From positions 1 through 24,387 of the IMG/VR virus record IMGVR_UViG_3300037847_002682: a stretch of DNA of 24,387 nucleotides; one strand, given 5' to 3'. Below are positions 7,836 through 18,400 of this stretch, in pieces; position 1 is the stretch's first letter, and every line of letters begins with the position of its first letter. Position numbers and translations under genes: made by a program. The DNA is from a virus. The notes below the pieces were generated by a model, which was not told the DNA's origin, ran no database searches, and worked only from the letters and a program-made list of their open reading frames with translations.

Positions 7836-8945
7836 ATGGGACTAATAAAACAAACTGATTATCAATATTATAAAAATAGTCAAAAGTTTACGGCTACATC
7901 TAACCAGACAGAGTTTTTACTTACATTTGATCCTTTACCTGCACTTAAAGCAGATTTTCTTGTATATGTTAATGATGTAGAAGTTGATGATGATATATAT
8001 TCATATTCAAATAGCGGTAATAATGCTGGCAAAGTTATTTTTACATCGGGAAGAACAGCTAATGATAAAGTTGAAATAGTATTGCATAAAAGTAATGCAG
8101 GTAATTATAGATATATAAAATTAAAAGATATTATAAATAACTTTATGATGTCTTATGTAGGACAAGATAAAATAATACCAAGAATAAAAAGAACTGATGT
8201 AGTTTATCATGCTAAGCGTGGTATTCAAGAATTTGCTTATGATATATCAAGAGTTGAAAAAATTCAAGAGATTGAAGTTCCTGACACTTTATCAATAGTA
8301 ATGCCTAAAGATTTTGTAAACTATGTACAAATTTCTAGAGTAGATAGTATAGGTGTTGAGCATCCTTTAATACCTGCAAGATTTACATCAAACCCTCATC
8401 AATCAATATTGCAAGATGACGAATATAACTATTTATATGACAATGATGATTCTGTACTAACTGGTTCGCCTGAAATTTCAAAAAGATTTAGAGATGCTGA
8501 TCAAGTAAGATTAACAGGCTTAATTCAAGATGATGATGACTTTGATATTGATAGATTACGTGAAAGAATTACAGAGTTTGGTGGAAGATTTGGTTTAATA
8601 CCTGAGTTAACACAAAAGAACGGAACGTATTTAATGGACGAAGCAAATGGTATTATAAACTTTAGCGCTGATTTAGTTGGCACTATTGTAACTATAAAAT
8701 ATATATCAGATGGTTTAGGTACTGATGACGAAATGCAAATACATAAATTAGCAGAAGACGCTATATATAAATACATAATACACGCAGTAGCTAGCACTAG
8801 AACTAATTTTCCTGAATATTTAGTTTTAAGATTTAAAAAAGAAAAGTTTGCTGCAATGAGAACCGCTAAACTTAGGTTATCTAATATTAAACCACATGAG
8901 TTAGCGCAAGTAATGAGAAACAAATCTAAGCAAATAAAACACTAA
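7836..8945 (+). CDS. Tail connector (gp11-like tail tubular A position) with N-terminal beta domain
   Basis: Predicted neck/tail connector of 369 residues, the ring between portal and tail nozzle. Two parts are visible. Residues ~14-95 form a small beta-rich domain: QKFTATSNQTEFLLTF, then DFLVYVNDVEVDDDIY and KVIFTSGRTANDKVEIVL. This pattern of short strands ending in an EIVL strand is seen at N-termini of some podovirus tail-fibre and capsid-fibre proteins. Residues ~95-369 are the connector proper, with KLKDIINNFMMSYVGQ, VVYHAKRGIQEFAYDI and SIVMPKDFVNYVQISRVD, plus a final helical region (DAIYKYIIHAVASTRTN). I recognise this second part as a common marine phage structural family. TAATAA (two stops) lies just before the start, and 3 bp follow to the next gene. 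The N-terminal domain may project outwards as a collar or fibre anchor. Confidence 0.62.
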   Translation: MGLIKQTDYQYYKNSQKFTATSNQTEFLLTFDPLPALKADFLVYVNDVEVDDDIYSYSNSGNNAGKVIFTSGRTANDKVEIVLHKSNAGNYRYIKLKDIINNFMMSYVGQDKIIPRIKRTDVVYHAKRGIQEFAYDISRVEKIQEIEVPDTLSIVMPKDFVNYVQISRVDSIGVEHPLIPARFTSNPHQSILQDDEYNYLYDNDDSVLTGSPEISKRFRDADQVRLTGLIQDDDDFDIDRLRERITEFGGRFGLIPELTQKNGTYLMDEANGIINFSADLVGTIVTIKYISDGLGTDDEMQIHKLAEDAIYKYIIHAVASTRTNFPEYLVLRFKKEKFAAMRTAKLRLSNIKPHELAQVMRNKSKQIKH

Positions 8946-8948
8946 AAT

Positions 8949-11900
8949 ATGCCTGAAATTAAAAACGCTTTCTTAAAAGGTAAAATGAATAAAGACCTTG
9001 ACGAAAGATTAATTCCTAATGGTGAATATAGAGATGCACTTAATGTAGATGTTGACTATTCAGAAGGTAGTGATGTTGGTGCATTAAAAAATATTTTAGG
9101 TACTAATTTAGTTGGTAAGATACCTCAAGTTGATAATACAACAATTTTGGGTAATACAGGAACTTGTATAGGTAGTGTTAAAGACACAAAAGAAAATAAA
9201 ATATATTGGTTAATACATGATAGCCAATTTGTACACCCTATTAATGGTACATTTATTGATAGAGATATAATAGCAGAGTACGATTGTGTAACAGGAGCAT
9301 TAGCACCAGTAATAGTAGAATGGGCAAACTCAACTTCTGCATTAAAATTTAACACTAGCTTTCGCGTAACAGGTATAAACGTGTTAGATGGTGTTTTATA
9401 TTTTACAGATAATTTAAACGAGCCAAAACAAATTGATATAGCTTATTGGAAAACACAAAGCACAAACTTTGTAACTAATACAACAGGATTATCTGAAGAA
9501 AGAATTACAGTTATTAAAAAATCACCATTAGTAGCGCCTAGCCTAACCATGAGTAGCTCTACAAGAGGAGGACCAGGAACACAAGGTGGTGCAACAGTTC
9601 AATCAGCAAATGATTTTTCTGCAAATTCACACGGTAATACATTGAACGATGCAAAAAATTCGGGTGTAACTGTTACCGGTAATTTTAATATAGTCCCTAC
9701 TAATTATGCACAAGGTGATGTAATTAAGTTTACACATGAATTTACAGATCCTAATAATAGTAATGTAAAAACAACGGTAGAAGCTAGAATATTATTAACA
9801 AGTTATCCTCATAATAATAGCGGTTTTCAATTTGAAGGTGAAATATTAACAATAAGTGAAAATGTACCTGGACTATCTGTTAATTATACAGCGCTGCTTG
9901 AAGAAGATGACCCTTTATTTGAATTAAAATTTCCACTTTTTTCATACAGATACAAATATAATAATAATCAATACAGCTGTTTTGCTCCGTTTTCAAAAGC
10001 TGCATTTTTGCCAGACTCTACAAAAGTAGGAGATAATTTTGAATACGATTCTAAAAAAGGTTTTAATGTGGGTATGACAAATACATTAAGATCATTAGAG
10101 TTAACTGGATTAAATCATAATATAAGTGCAGATGTAGATGAAATAGATATAATATATAAAGATACTTTATCTAATAATGTATATATTGCTGATACTATAA
10201 AGAGAGCTAGCAATGGATCTATAGCATCAACTTTTGTAATTAAAAACGAGCAAATATTTAAAACAGTTGAAGCAAATCAGTTATTAAGATTATTTGATAG
10301 CGTACCTAAAAAAGCTTTATCACAAGAAATATCAGCTAATAGAGTTATATATGGTAATTATACACAAAATTTTAATTTGAACGATGATCCAACGTTTGAA
10401 ATAAAATTAAAAAATAGATATAACCCAACATCAACTGATTCTGCTCAAATGCTTTCTTTAAAATCGAATAGAACTTATCAGCTTGGAGTAGTAGGTATAG
10501 ATACATATGGAAGACAAACACCTGTACTTACAGATAAAACAGGTATAATTAATATTCCATTTGACCAAGCTAAAAATAGAACTCAGTTTTCGGTAAAAAC
10601 TACGTTTCCTGGTGGTGGAGTTACCGGAATATCAAATTATAAATATTTTATAAAAGAAATATCATCAATAACACATAACTTATGTGCAGATAGTTTTTAT
10701 CAAGATGATGAAGGGGCAATATATATATCTTTTCCATCTTCTGAAATTAATAAAGTAAAAGAAGAAGATATATTAGTATTAAAAAAACAAGCAGGAAATA
10801 AGCCAAGTGTTGGCGGAAGTAAATTTAAAGTATTAGATAAATTAACAACAGTACCAGAGTTTTTAGCTAGGCCCTTAAGAGAAGTTTATGGCCCAGAGGT
10901 TTTTAATTTTGGTAGAATGTATGATTTAGACGGTTCATCTGGTTCAAATGAGTTTACATCAGATCCAGGTGGATTTCTTTCATCTAACTATGGTAAAGAT
11001 AAACTAGGAGGTGTTGCTTGGTATATGCAACCGGGATCAACACCCGTTCCAAAACATAATACTATAATAGTAGCAAACATGTACAATGTTGGTAATGCTC
11101 AGATTACAGATCCTAGCAATACTAGTCATTTTAATAGTACTAGTGCGCGTGGTGTTTCGCTTGAGGCTATAGAACAATTAAAAGTTGGTGCAAAAATAGA
11201 ATTTAAAGCGGGTGATGCAAAATCAAAAGTATATACAGTTAAGCATATACAAGTTGCTACACCTGGACATGATGATATAGAAGTTACTTTTGAAGAAGAG
11301 TTTGGAGATGACGTACTAATATGTTATGATGCGGAAGACCAGATTACAAATCCTCACACAGCGGCGCTAGTACAAGGTGTAGTTATGTCGGTTTTAGATT
11401 TTAAAGATGAATCCGGAAAACCAGAATATGATGGTAAGTTTTTTATAAAATTAGAAGCTGAAACAAATTTATTAAATGAATTAGTTGACACAACTGACGT
11501 AAATAATTTAAGAGCATTAGGTACTTTACAATTTGATGGTGTTGATGATGGCAGTAATCATAATAGACAAATGTTTATAAGAGCTGGTGGTAAAAAAAAT
11601 ACTAACTCTGCTTCTTCAAATAATATTAGTCCAGCTAATGGGGGCTTCCAAGGTATTACTGGCGCTACATTATCTGATGGTTTTCATTTTATGATAGAAT
11701 CAGAAGATGGTTTTAGTAATGCAAGTGGTATGTATGGAACAATACCTGCTTTAAGAGGTTTAAAAGAAGGCAACTATTTAAGACTTAGTGGGTATGATGA
11801 TAAAACTAATCCAGATTCTGTATGGTTTGATGAGCATTATTATAAAATAGAAAAAGTAACAACTGCTATGTATGGTAGCACAAAAGGATTTTTTGTAAAA

Positions 11901-13511
11901 TTAAGTCAAGATCTTGAATATGATTTAACTTTTAATGGTGATAGAGGTAATAACTTCTTAACTACATTTGATTTTGATCAGAGTAAAAGAATAAATATTA
12001 CTAATCCACCTATATTTGAAGTTGAACCAAAAGATGATGTTGATATTGATATATATTATGAAACAAAAGAATTATTTACAAGCGGTCAGCTAGGAAATTT
12101 TCAAGATTTAGATTATCATAATTGTTATAGCTTTGCTAATGGTGTTGAATCATTTACAATAAGAGATGATTTTAACGCACCTTCACTGGGCAAAGGTGTT
12201 AGAGTATCAACTGTATTTGAAGATAATTATCAAGAAGATAATTTAAAATCAGGATTAATATACTCACAAGTATATAATGGTAAAACAGGTATTAATAGAT
12301 TAAATCAATTTATTATAGCTGATAAAATAACTAAAGATTTAAATCCTGAATATGGTAGTATACAAAAATTATTTGCTAGAGATACTGATGTATTAGCTTT
12401 ATGTGAAGATAAAGTTGTAAAAATATTAGCAAATAAAGATGCTGTATTTAATGCAGATGGTAATCCGCAACTTATAGCAAGCAATAGAGTATTAGGTCAA
12501 GCTATTATACCAGCAACATTTGGTTCATATGGTATAAGTAAAAATCCAGAAAGCTTTGTAGATTTTACATATAGATCATATTTTGTAGATAAAGTAAGAG
12601 GTGTTGTATTAAGATTATCTGCAGATGGTATAACTGAAGTTTCTAATTATGGAATGAAAGATTATTTTAAAGATAATTTAAGAGCACAAACAGGTTATAT
12701 ATATGGAATGTATGATGAAACAAAAAATCAATATAATGTTGCTTTACCTCAGGGCACAAATTCAACAGCTTCATATTCAGAATCAATAAACGGTTGGGTT
12801 AGTAGAAAATCATATATTCCTGAAGGTGGCGTAAGTATAAATAATAAATATTATACTTTTAAAAACGGTAGTTTATATGAACACCATAGTACATCAGGTA
12901 CAAGAAATAAATTTCACAATGATAGTTCCGCAACACCGTCAGAAGTAACTTTTGTATTTAATGAATCTCCTGCTAATATTAAAAATTTTAGAACATTAAA
13001 TTACGAAGGTGATGATGGTTGGACATGTCAAAGTATAACAACTGAACAGCAAGATGGGGCAGTAGCATCATTTGTTGAAAAAGAAAATAAATATTACAAT
13101 TATATAAGTGGTGTTGAAGAAACTGAAAGTACTGTAGATATAAAAGCGTTAAATGTACAAGGTTTAGGTGCTTATACATCACAAGCAGTTGTAAGTAGCA
13201 ATAGAGTATTTACATTTAATTTTGAATTAAATAACGATATACAAATAGGAGATAAGTTATATTATTTAGATGGATCTAATGTTAAACAAGATTTAGGTAA
13301 AATAACAGCAATAAGTAAAGCAAATAAAACAGTAACTATTGTTAATACAGGCGAAGTTCCTCAAGCAAGTGCATTTATGTTTTATGTAAAGAATGCTTTA
13401 TATAATACGTCAGGTATTTTAGGTTATCATGCGGAAGTAAAAATGCAAAATTCATCTGCAAATTTAAAGGAATTATACTCAGTTGGTTCTGAGATTAGTA
13501 TAAGTAGTTAA
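8949..13511 (+). CDS. Large tail nozzle / stabilisation-like protein
   Basis: 1520 residues, in the position of the T7 gp12 / P22 gp10 nozzle. The start (FLKGKMNKDLDERLIPNGEY, then GSDVGALKNILG) is a motif I recall at the N-terminus of marine phage tail stabilisation proteins. The rest is beta-rich with repeated short strands and Asn/Gly/Asp turns and no membrane span. The stretch from about 1150 to 1340 (KLFARDTDVLALCEDKVVKIL, RSYFVDKVRGVVLRLSADG, INGWVSRKSYIPEGGVSI) looks like a beta-propeller or beta-barrel lining a nozzle. At about twice the length of T7 gp12 (794) and three times P22 gp10 (472), it probably carries inserted outer domains, for example around 200-330 and 830-1030, that may bind receptors or fibres. 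It is the only candidate for host contact in this window. The next gene starts 29 bp on. Confidence 0.65.
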   Translation: MPEIKNAFLKGKMNKDLDERLIPNGEYRDALNVDVDYSEGSDVGALKNILGTNLVGKIPQVDNTTILGNTGTCIGSVKDTKENKIYWLIHDSQFVHPINGTFIDRDIIAEYDCVTGALAPVIVEWANSTSALKFNTSFRVTGINVLDGVLYFTDNLNEPKQIDIAYWKTQSTNFVTNTTGLSEERITVIKKSPLVAPSLTMSSSTRGGPGTQGGATVQSANDFSANSHGNTLNDAKNSGVTVTGNFNIVPTNYAQGDVIKFTHEFTDPNNSNVKTTVEARILLTSYPHNNSGFQFEGEILTISENVPGLSVNYTALLEEDDPLFELKFPLFSYRYKYNNNQYSCFAPFSKAAFLPDSTKVGDNFEYDSKKGFNVGMTNTLRSLELTGLNHNISADVDEIDIIYKDTLSNNVYIADTIKRASNGSIASTFVIKNEQIFKTVEANQLLRLFDSVPKKALSQEISANRVIYGNYTQNFNLNDDPTFEIKLKNRYNPTSTDSAQMLSLKSNRTYQLGVVGIDTYGRQTPVLTDKTGIINIPFDQAKNRTQFSVKTTFPGGGVTGISNYKYFIKEISSITHNLCADSFYQDDEGAIYISFPSSEINKVKEEDILVLKKQAGNKPSVGGSKFKVLDKLTTVPEFLARPLREVYGPEVFNFGRMYDLDGSSGSNEFTSDPGGFLSSNYGKDKLGGVAWYMQPGSTPVPKHNTIIVANMYNVGNAQITDPSNTSHFNSTSARGVSLEAIEQLKVGAKIEFKAGDAKSKVYTVKHIQVATPGHDDIEVTFEEEFGDDVLICYDAEDQITNPHTAALVQGVVMSVLDFKDESGKPEYDGKFFIKLEAETNLLNELVDTTDVNNLRALGTLQFDGVDDGSNHNRQMFIRAGGKKNTNSASSNNISPANGGFQGITGATLSDGFHFMIESEDGFSNASGMYGTIPALRGLKEGNYLRLSGYDDKTNPDSVWFDEHYYKIEKVTTAMYGSTKGFFVKLSQDLEYDLTFNGDRGNNFLTTFDFDQSKRINITNPPIFEVEPKDDVDIDIYYETKELFTSGQLGNFQDLDYHNCYSFANGVESFTIRDDFNAPSLGKGVRVSTVFEDNYQEDNLKSGLIYSQVYNGKTGINRLNQFIIADKITKDLNPEYGSIQKLFARDTDVLALCEDKVVKILANKDAVFNADGNPQLIASNRVLGQAIIPATFGSYGISKNPESFVDFTYRSYFVDKVRGVVLRLSADGITEVSNYGMKDYFKDNLRAQTGYIYGMYDETKNQYNVALPQGTNSTASYSESINGWVSRKSYIPEGGVSINNKYYTFKNGSLYEHHSTSGTRNKFHNDSSATPSEVTFVFNESPANIKNFRTLNYEGDDGWTCQSITTEQQDGAVASFVEKENKYYNYISGVEETESTVDIKALNVQGLGAYTSQAVVSSNRVFTFNFELNNDIQIGDKLYYLDGSNVKQDLGKITAISKANKTVTIVNTGEVPQASAFMFYVKNALYNTSGILGYHAEVKMQNSSANLKELYSVGSEISISS

Positions 13512-13540
13512 CATGTAATTATAATAAAAAAGAATAAATT

Positions 13541-14212
13541 ATGGAACCCATAGGTGCAATAGTACAAGGCGTCGGTCAAGTGGCAGGTTTAGTTGGTTCG
13601 CTCATAGGAGGCGGGAAAAGAAGGCGTGAGCAAAGACGAGCTAGAGCTGAAATGGAAAGAAATAAATTGAAGTATGAACAACTAGATACTTCAAATCCGT
13701 ATGCAAATATAACTAATCCGTTTGAAAATTTAACGGTTAATACTCAAGCAGCAGATTTTGCAGCACAACAAAGTTCGCAAAATGCTGCAAATATAATGAG
13801 CGGTATGGCAGCAGCAGCTGGTGGTGGTGGTATTGCAGCTTTAGCACAATCAATGGCTAATGCTCAAAACCAACAAGCTCAGCAAGCTTCTGCAAGCATT
13901 GCACAACAGGAACAAAGAAATCAATCATTAGCCGCACAAGGTGAAATGAAAAGACAACAATTAATAGCAGCTGGTGAATCTGAATCACAAAAAAGAGAAG
14001 CGTCTAAACAAGCCACGCTGTTAGGTATGTCACAGCAAAGATTAGGAGCAGCAAATCAAGCTAGAGCAGATGCAACCGCAGCAACAATAGGTGCAATAGG
14101 TAATGTAACACCTGAGGGTGTAAAAGGTGTAGGTATGGCTGCACAAGGTGTAGGTCAAGCTGCTGGCGGTGTGGGTAGATTTTTTCAAGGTTTAGGCGCA
14201 GGAATATTCTAA
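13541..14212 (+). CDS. Internal virion (ejection) protein, gp14-like position
   Basis: 223 residues, predicted to be carried inside the capsid or neck and released into the cell envelope at infection. Residues 4-24 are a Gly/Val/Leu segment (IGAIVQGVGQVAGLVGSLIG) resembling a glycine-zipper membrane helix, followed at once by a basic patch (GGGKRRREQRRAR). The middle is Gln/Ala-rich helix with a Gly-rich turn (AAAAGGGGIAALAQSMANAQ), then a long amphipathic helix. The C-terminus is again Gly-rich and hydrophobic (GVGRFFQGLGAGIF). I recall this family (NPYANITNPFENLTVN followed by AADF and SQNAANIMSG) as common in marine phages next to very large internal proteins. T7 gp14 has a comparable size (196) and position. 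Length, composition and context agree. A pore-forming role is inferred. Confidence 0.68.
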   Translation: MEPIGAIVQGVGQVAGLVGSLIGGGKRRREQRRARAEMERNKLKYEQLDTSNPYANITNPFENLTVNTQAADFAAQQSSQNAANIMSGMAAAAGGGGIAALAQSMANAQNQQAQQASASIAQQEQRNQSLAAQGEMKRQQLIAAGESESQKREASKQATLLGMSQQRLGAANQARADATAATIGAIGNVTPEGVKGVGMAAQGVGQAAGGVGRFFQGLGAGIF

Positions 14213-14216
14213 TAAT

Positions 14217-15398
14217 ATGGCAACAAAAACAACAAGTTCATTCGGTGCTGGAAATGCCAGTTTAATAACAGGAGCAGCAATAGCTTATAAAAATAGATCT
14301 TCAGCTGGTGCTATAAACCAAGGTGTAGCTAAAATGAATCAACAAATGGCTACGTTACAAGCAGCAGAAGATGCAGAAAAAACAGCTTTACAAAATGGTA
14401 TACAAGCTTCTGTAGCTGCAATAGGTGATGTAGATATATCTAATACGCCACCAGAACAAGTTGATGCACAATTTAGTTATTTAAATGAGCTAAGACAAAA
14501 TGTGGTTAATTTAGAAAATAGAAAGGCAGAGTTAATGAAAAATTATGGCTTTTCACCTAATGATCCACAAATAATGGAAATAAATAACGAAATAAGTAAA
14601 AATAAACAAGGATTTCAACAAATAGGCAAAGATGCTACTAAATTTAAAGAAATGCGTCAAGAGTTTATTGATAATGGCGGACAATTTTCTAACGGTGTAC
14701 CTTTAGAATTACAGAGAAAATTAAAAGCATTATTTGCAGAAGATGGTCAATATACTACAGAAATAGTAAATGGTAAACAAGTATATATATTAGAAGATGG
14801 TAGCAGAGTGACTAATGAAGAACTAGATAAATATTTTTTACAGGATAATGAAATGAGTACAAATATTGCTACTGATGCTGATACCGTATTAAGTTTAGGT
14901 AGAACTGGCGGTAAATTTGATGCTAATGATAAAACAATATTAAAAAGTAAAATATTAAATCAAATAAAAGCAGGTGGTCAAGAAAGAATTTTATCTATGG
15001 CTAATGATGATTTAATAGGAAACGGTATACCTATGTTCAGCGCTGAAGAAAAAGCAATGCTTAATGGCAATGAAATTAGTATTGATGAAAAAGCAGACAT
15101 AATCGCTAATAAATACATGAGTCATTACGATAACATTTATCAGCAAGGTAAAGCTCAACATGAAGCAGAAAAGAAAGAAGAAAAAGTTGATGATAAGCTA
15201 CCCAAAGTAGGATTCGGCGATAGATCTGGATTTGATGGAAGAAACGGAATAAGATGGGTTTATGACAATGGGCCAATGGGTTACGTAGCTCATAGAATTG
15301 ATAGCTTAGGTAATTTATCGCCTGTTGATGGTTATGATGTTCTTACTAATGCTGACGAGGCTAATCAAGCTATGGTTAATCCTACCTTTAGATTTTAA
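14217..15398 (+). CDS. Probable internal virion protein, gp15-like position
   Basis: 393 residues, not recognised by motif. The N-terminus has a short Ala/Gly-rich segment (SFGAGNASLITGAAIAYKN). Residues ~40-140 are an Ala/Gln/Glu-rich predicted coiled coil (QMATLQAAEDAEKTALQNGI). The middle is mixed and hydrophilic (KLKALFAEDGQYTTEIVNGK), and a Lys/Glu linker near 325 leads into a small C-terminal domain (GIRWVYDNGPMGYVAHRI). It lies 4 bp after the gp14-position gene and 9 bp before the giant gene. In T7 the same slot (gp15) encodes a protein that works with gp16 to move DNA into the cell, and these three genes appear to form one ejection cassette. No membrane span is obvious. Role inferred from order and composition only. 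Confidence 0.5.
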   Translation: MATKTTSSFGAGNASLITGAAIAYKNRSSAGAINQGVAKMNQQMATLQAAEDAEKTALQNGIQASVAAIGDVDISNTPPEQVDAQFSYLNELRQNVVNLENRKAELMKNYGFSPNDPQIMEINNEISKNKQGFQQIGKDATKFKEMRQEFIDNGGQFSNGVPLELQRKLKALFAEDGQYTTEIVNGKQVYILEDGSRVTNEELDKYFLQDNEMSTNIATDADTVLSLGRTGGKFDANDKTILKSKILNQIKAGGQERILSMANDDLIGNGIPMFSAEEKAMLNGNEISIDEKADIIANKYMSHYDNIYQQGKAQHEAEKKEEKVDDKLPKVGFGDRSGFDGRNGIRWVYDNGPMGYVAHRIDSLGNLSPVDGYDVLTNADEANQAMVNPTFRF

Positions 15399-15407
15399 AA
15401 TACAAAT

Positions 15408-18400
15408 ATGACGATATATTACAACGCTGATGGTGCTGAATTCACTATGGATGTAATTCAAGACCTAGCTGATCAAGCTGGTGTTACTCCTGATAGATAT
15501 ATCGCAGATAATAATCTTACTACAGAATTTGTCCCTCCTAAAAAAGAATTACCATTTGATCCTAAAAGAGTATTTGGTTCTGGATCTCCATCTGCACAAA
15601 AACCTATTCAAGAAAAAGAATTACCTCCGGATGTTTTTAAAATTAAAAAAGAAGAAGAAGAAAAGGTTAATAAAGAAGAAGAAGAATTTTTAAAAAAAGA
15701 AGCAGAAAAAAATAATTTTCTTTTTACCACGCCTGAAGAAAAAGCAAAAGTAATTAAAGAAATTAAAGGTGGGTCTAAAAAAGATGTTGAAGAAAAATAT
15801 GCACAACTAAATACTTCGTTTTCAGAAACTGCAGATGAAACTTCAGAAGCATTTATACATGCTAATTATGATTCTTTAAAACTTGCTAAAGCTGGCATAA
15901 ATAAAAAAGAATTTGCTGGTTTTGTTAATACAAGTGAAAGGTATAAAGCAATAAAAGAAAATTTAAAAAATGGCGTATATAAGCCTAAAACAAACGTATA
16001 TAGCGATGATGATGAAAAAGCTTTATACGAAGATGATTTAAATGATTTATTAAATGATTATATAGCTGCTGAAGATAAAAAATTAAATGAAAAAAGAGCT
16101 TTAGAACATTTTTCTCAAGGCAAAACTAAAAATACATTTGAAACATTTAATTTAGGTGATGGTAAAAAAGAACAATTATTTACTCCAGAACAAATAATTA
16201 ATCAAGTATATTCTGATACAGATACTTTTAAAAAAGTTACTCAGTTTGATTATAAAGCTATAACTGATTATCAAGCAGATCAATTTAAAAATTTAACAGC
16301 ATTTAATAAAAGAACAAAAGATAAGCTAAGAGAAGAATATATAGCTAGAAGAGACGGTAAAGCAGCTAGGATTATAGACCCAGTTGTAAATTTAATTGAA
16401 GGAGGCTTTGAAGGCGGTAGAGATATGCTTTTATTTTTAGGCGATACTGTAGGAATATTTGGTTTAGATAGTTGGGCTAAAGCAAATAGGTTAAGAATTG
16501 ATCAAAGACAAAAAGCTTCTGTTGATCAAATGGATTACATGACGTTTAGCGGTAAATCAACAACATTAACTAGTGATGTTGGTGATATAAAAGCCGGAAC
16601 TAAAGTTGGCATGGATGAAGATGGACAGATTTATGATTTAGATAACGGTGCATTAATAACTTCATTTATAGATGCTGGTGCTTATAGAAGTATTGCTCAA
16701 CAAATTACAAATAAAGGAGAAAAGGATTGGGATTTTAGTATGCATGGCGGTGCTACTAAATTTGGTCATGTTGTAGGCGGATTAGCTTTTCAAGTTGCAG
16801 GTGCTGTTTTAACAGGAGGTGGTACAACATTAGCATCAGGTACCGCTATTGCAGGAAGAGTTGGAAGTGTTTTATCAAAATCTAAAACAGCTGCTAATGT
16901 TTTAAAAGTTGCTGGTAAAAATAAGCAAATAATTGATGCAACATTATTTCAAAGTGCATATGGTGCTATGAATGGTAATGAAAATACTTTAAAAGCTGCT
17001 TATAATGCTGGTTTAACTGATGAAGAAGCTGATAAGTTAGCAGCTCAAGCATCAACAAATATGGCTATATTATACGGATTAACTGGTCCTTTAGCTCCTA
17101 AGGTGCCAGCCATGAAAGCTATGGATGATTTTTTTGCAAAAACAAAATCATTTGATAAAATTGTAAATGCTTACAAAAAAGGTGGATTTGCAGCTTCACA
17201 GCAAGAAACAACTAATATATTTAAAGAATTAGTTAAATCAGTAAAACCAACAAAAGAAGGAACAGCTGTATTTACAAGAGAAGGTGTAAAAGAAACAGTT
17301 CAAGAAAATGTCCAGCAAGCTGGTGAATTTTTATGGGTAAATAAATCTGTAAATGAAATGGCTGGACAAAAAATTGTAAAAGATGAATATTCATTAAAAG
17401 ATATAATAGAAACATCTATATTATCATTTGGCGCGGGTGGATTAGTTTCAAGATTTGGTAATTTAAATAATTTAGGTTATAATAATAACGCATTAAAAGA
17501 TTTATATACTCTTTCAAAACAACCTAAAAGCGTTAAAAATAGATTAGATATAGCGGTTGAAACAGGTAAAATATCAAGAAAAAAAGCTGATCAAATAATT
17601 AATGACATGTCTAGCGTAAGGCAGTCTATACAAAATAACACTATACCTAAGTATATATTTGATAATGATCCTGATGGTTACGTTAAAATAGCTAATTTAC
17701 AAGCTAGACAAAACGAATTAAATAAAATAAAAAAGAATTACGGTTCGCTAACAGATCCTCGTATTGAAAAAGAATTAACTTCAATTGAGGAGCAAATTAA
17801 TACATTAGCTGAAAATGCAAATAAAAAAGTTTTACAAAAAGACGTTGAAATAGCTCAAAAATTTGCTGATGTAACTGTATTTAAAAACGCAAAAGAAGCA
17901 GAAGCTGCAGGTGTTACAGATCTTGATAGTGAAACTGAAGGTATATTCCAGGATGATACTGGTAAAATTTATATAAATGAAGAAGTTGCTGCTAAATCTC
18001 CTGAAATTACTGTTGCAACACATGAATTACTACATAAAATATTAAAGAAACAATTTAATGTAAATAATTTACCAACGCAAGAACAAACAAAAGTATTAGA
18101 AGAATTTAAAGATTTATTAAGAGAAGCTAATCTTTTTGACGCAGTTGATGAAAGAATTCAACAATATAAAGAAGAAGGATTTGATGTAGAAGGAGTAAAT
18201 TTAGATGAATATTTTACTGCTTTTTCTGATATATTAGACGCAAATATAAAGGCAGGTTTTAGTATTGAAAGTTTAAGACAAAATAAAAGTCTTACTGGTA
18301 AGTTAAGAAAATGGGTTGAAAATATATTAGCAAACTTTGGTTTAAGCAAAAAGTTTAAAAAAGGTGAAGATGTTTGGGATTTTATTATAGATTATCAACA

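Noticed and set aside
8525-8923. 132-aa minus-strand open frame
   Set aside because: It lies completely within the connector gene, and its composition reflects the opposite strand of an AT-rich coding region.
7125-13525. TATAAT boxes in gaps at 7125 and 13520 as promoters
   Set aside because: No matching -35 or flavobacterial TAnnTTTG element is visible, and TATAAT is frequent by chance in such AT-rich gaps. The one at 7125 also overlaps the end of the hairpin stem.
15481-15693. 70-aa plus-strand frame ending in a Lys run
   Set aside because: Shifted reading of the Lys/Glu-rich coiled coil at the start of the giant gene; no independent start context or conserved motif.
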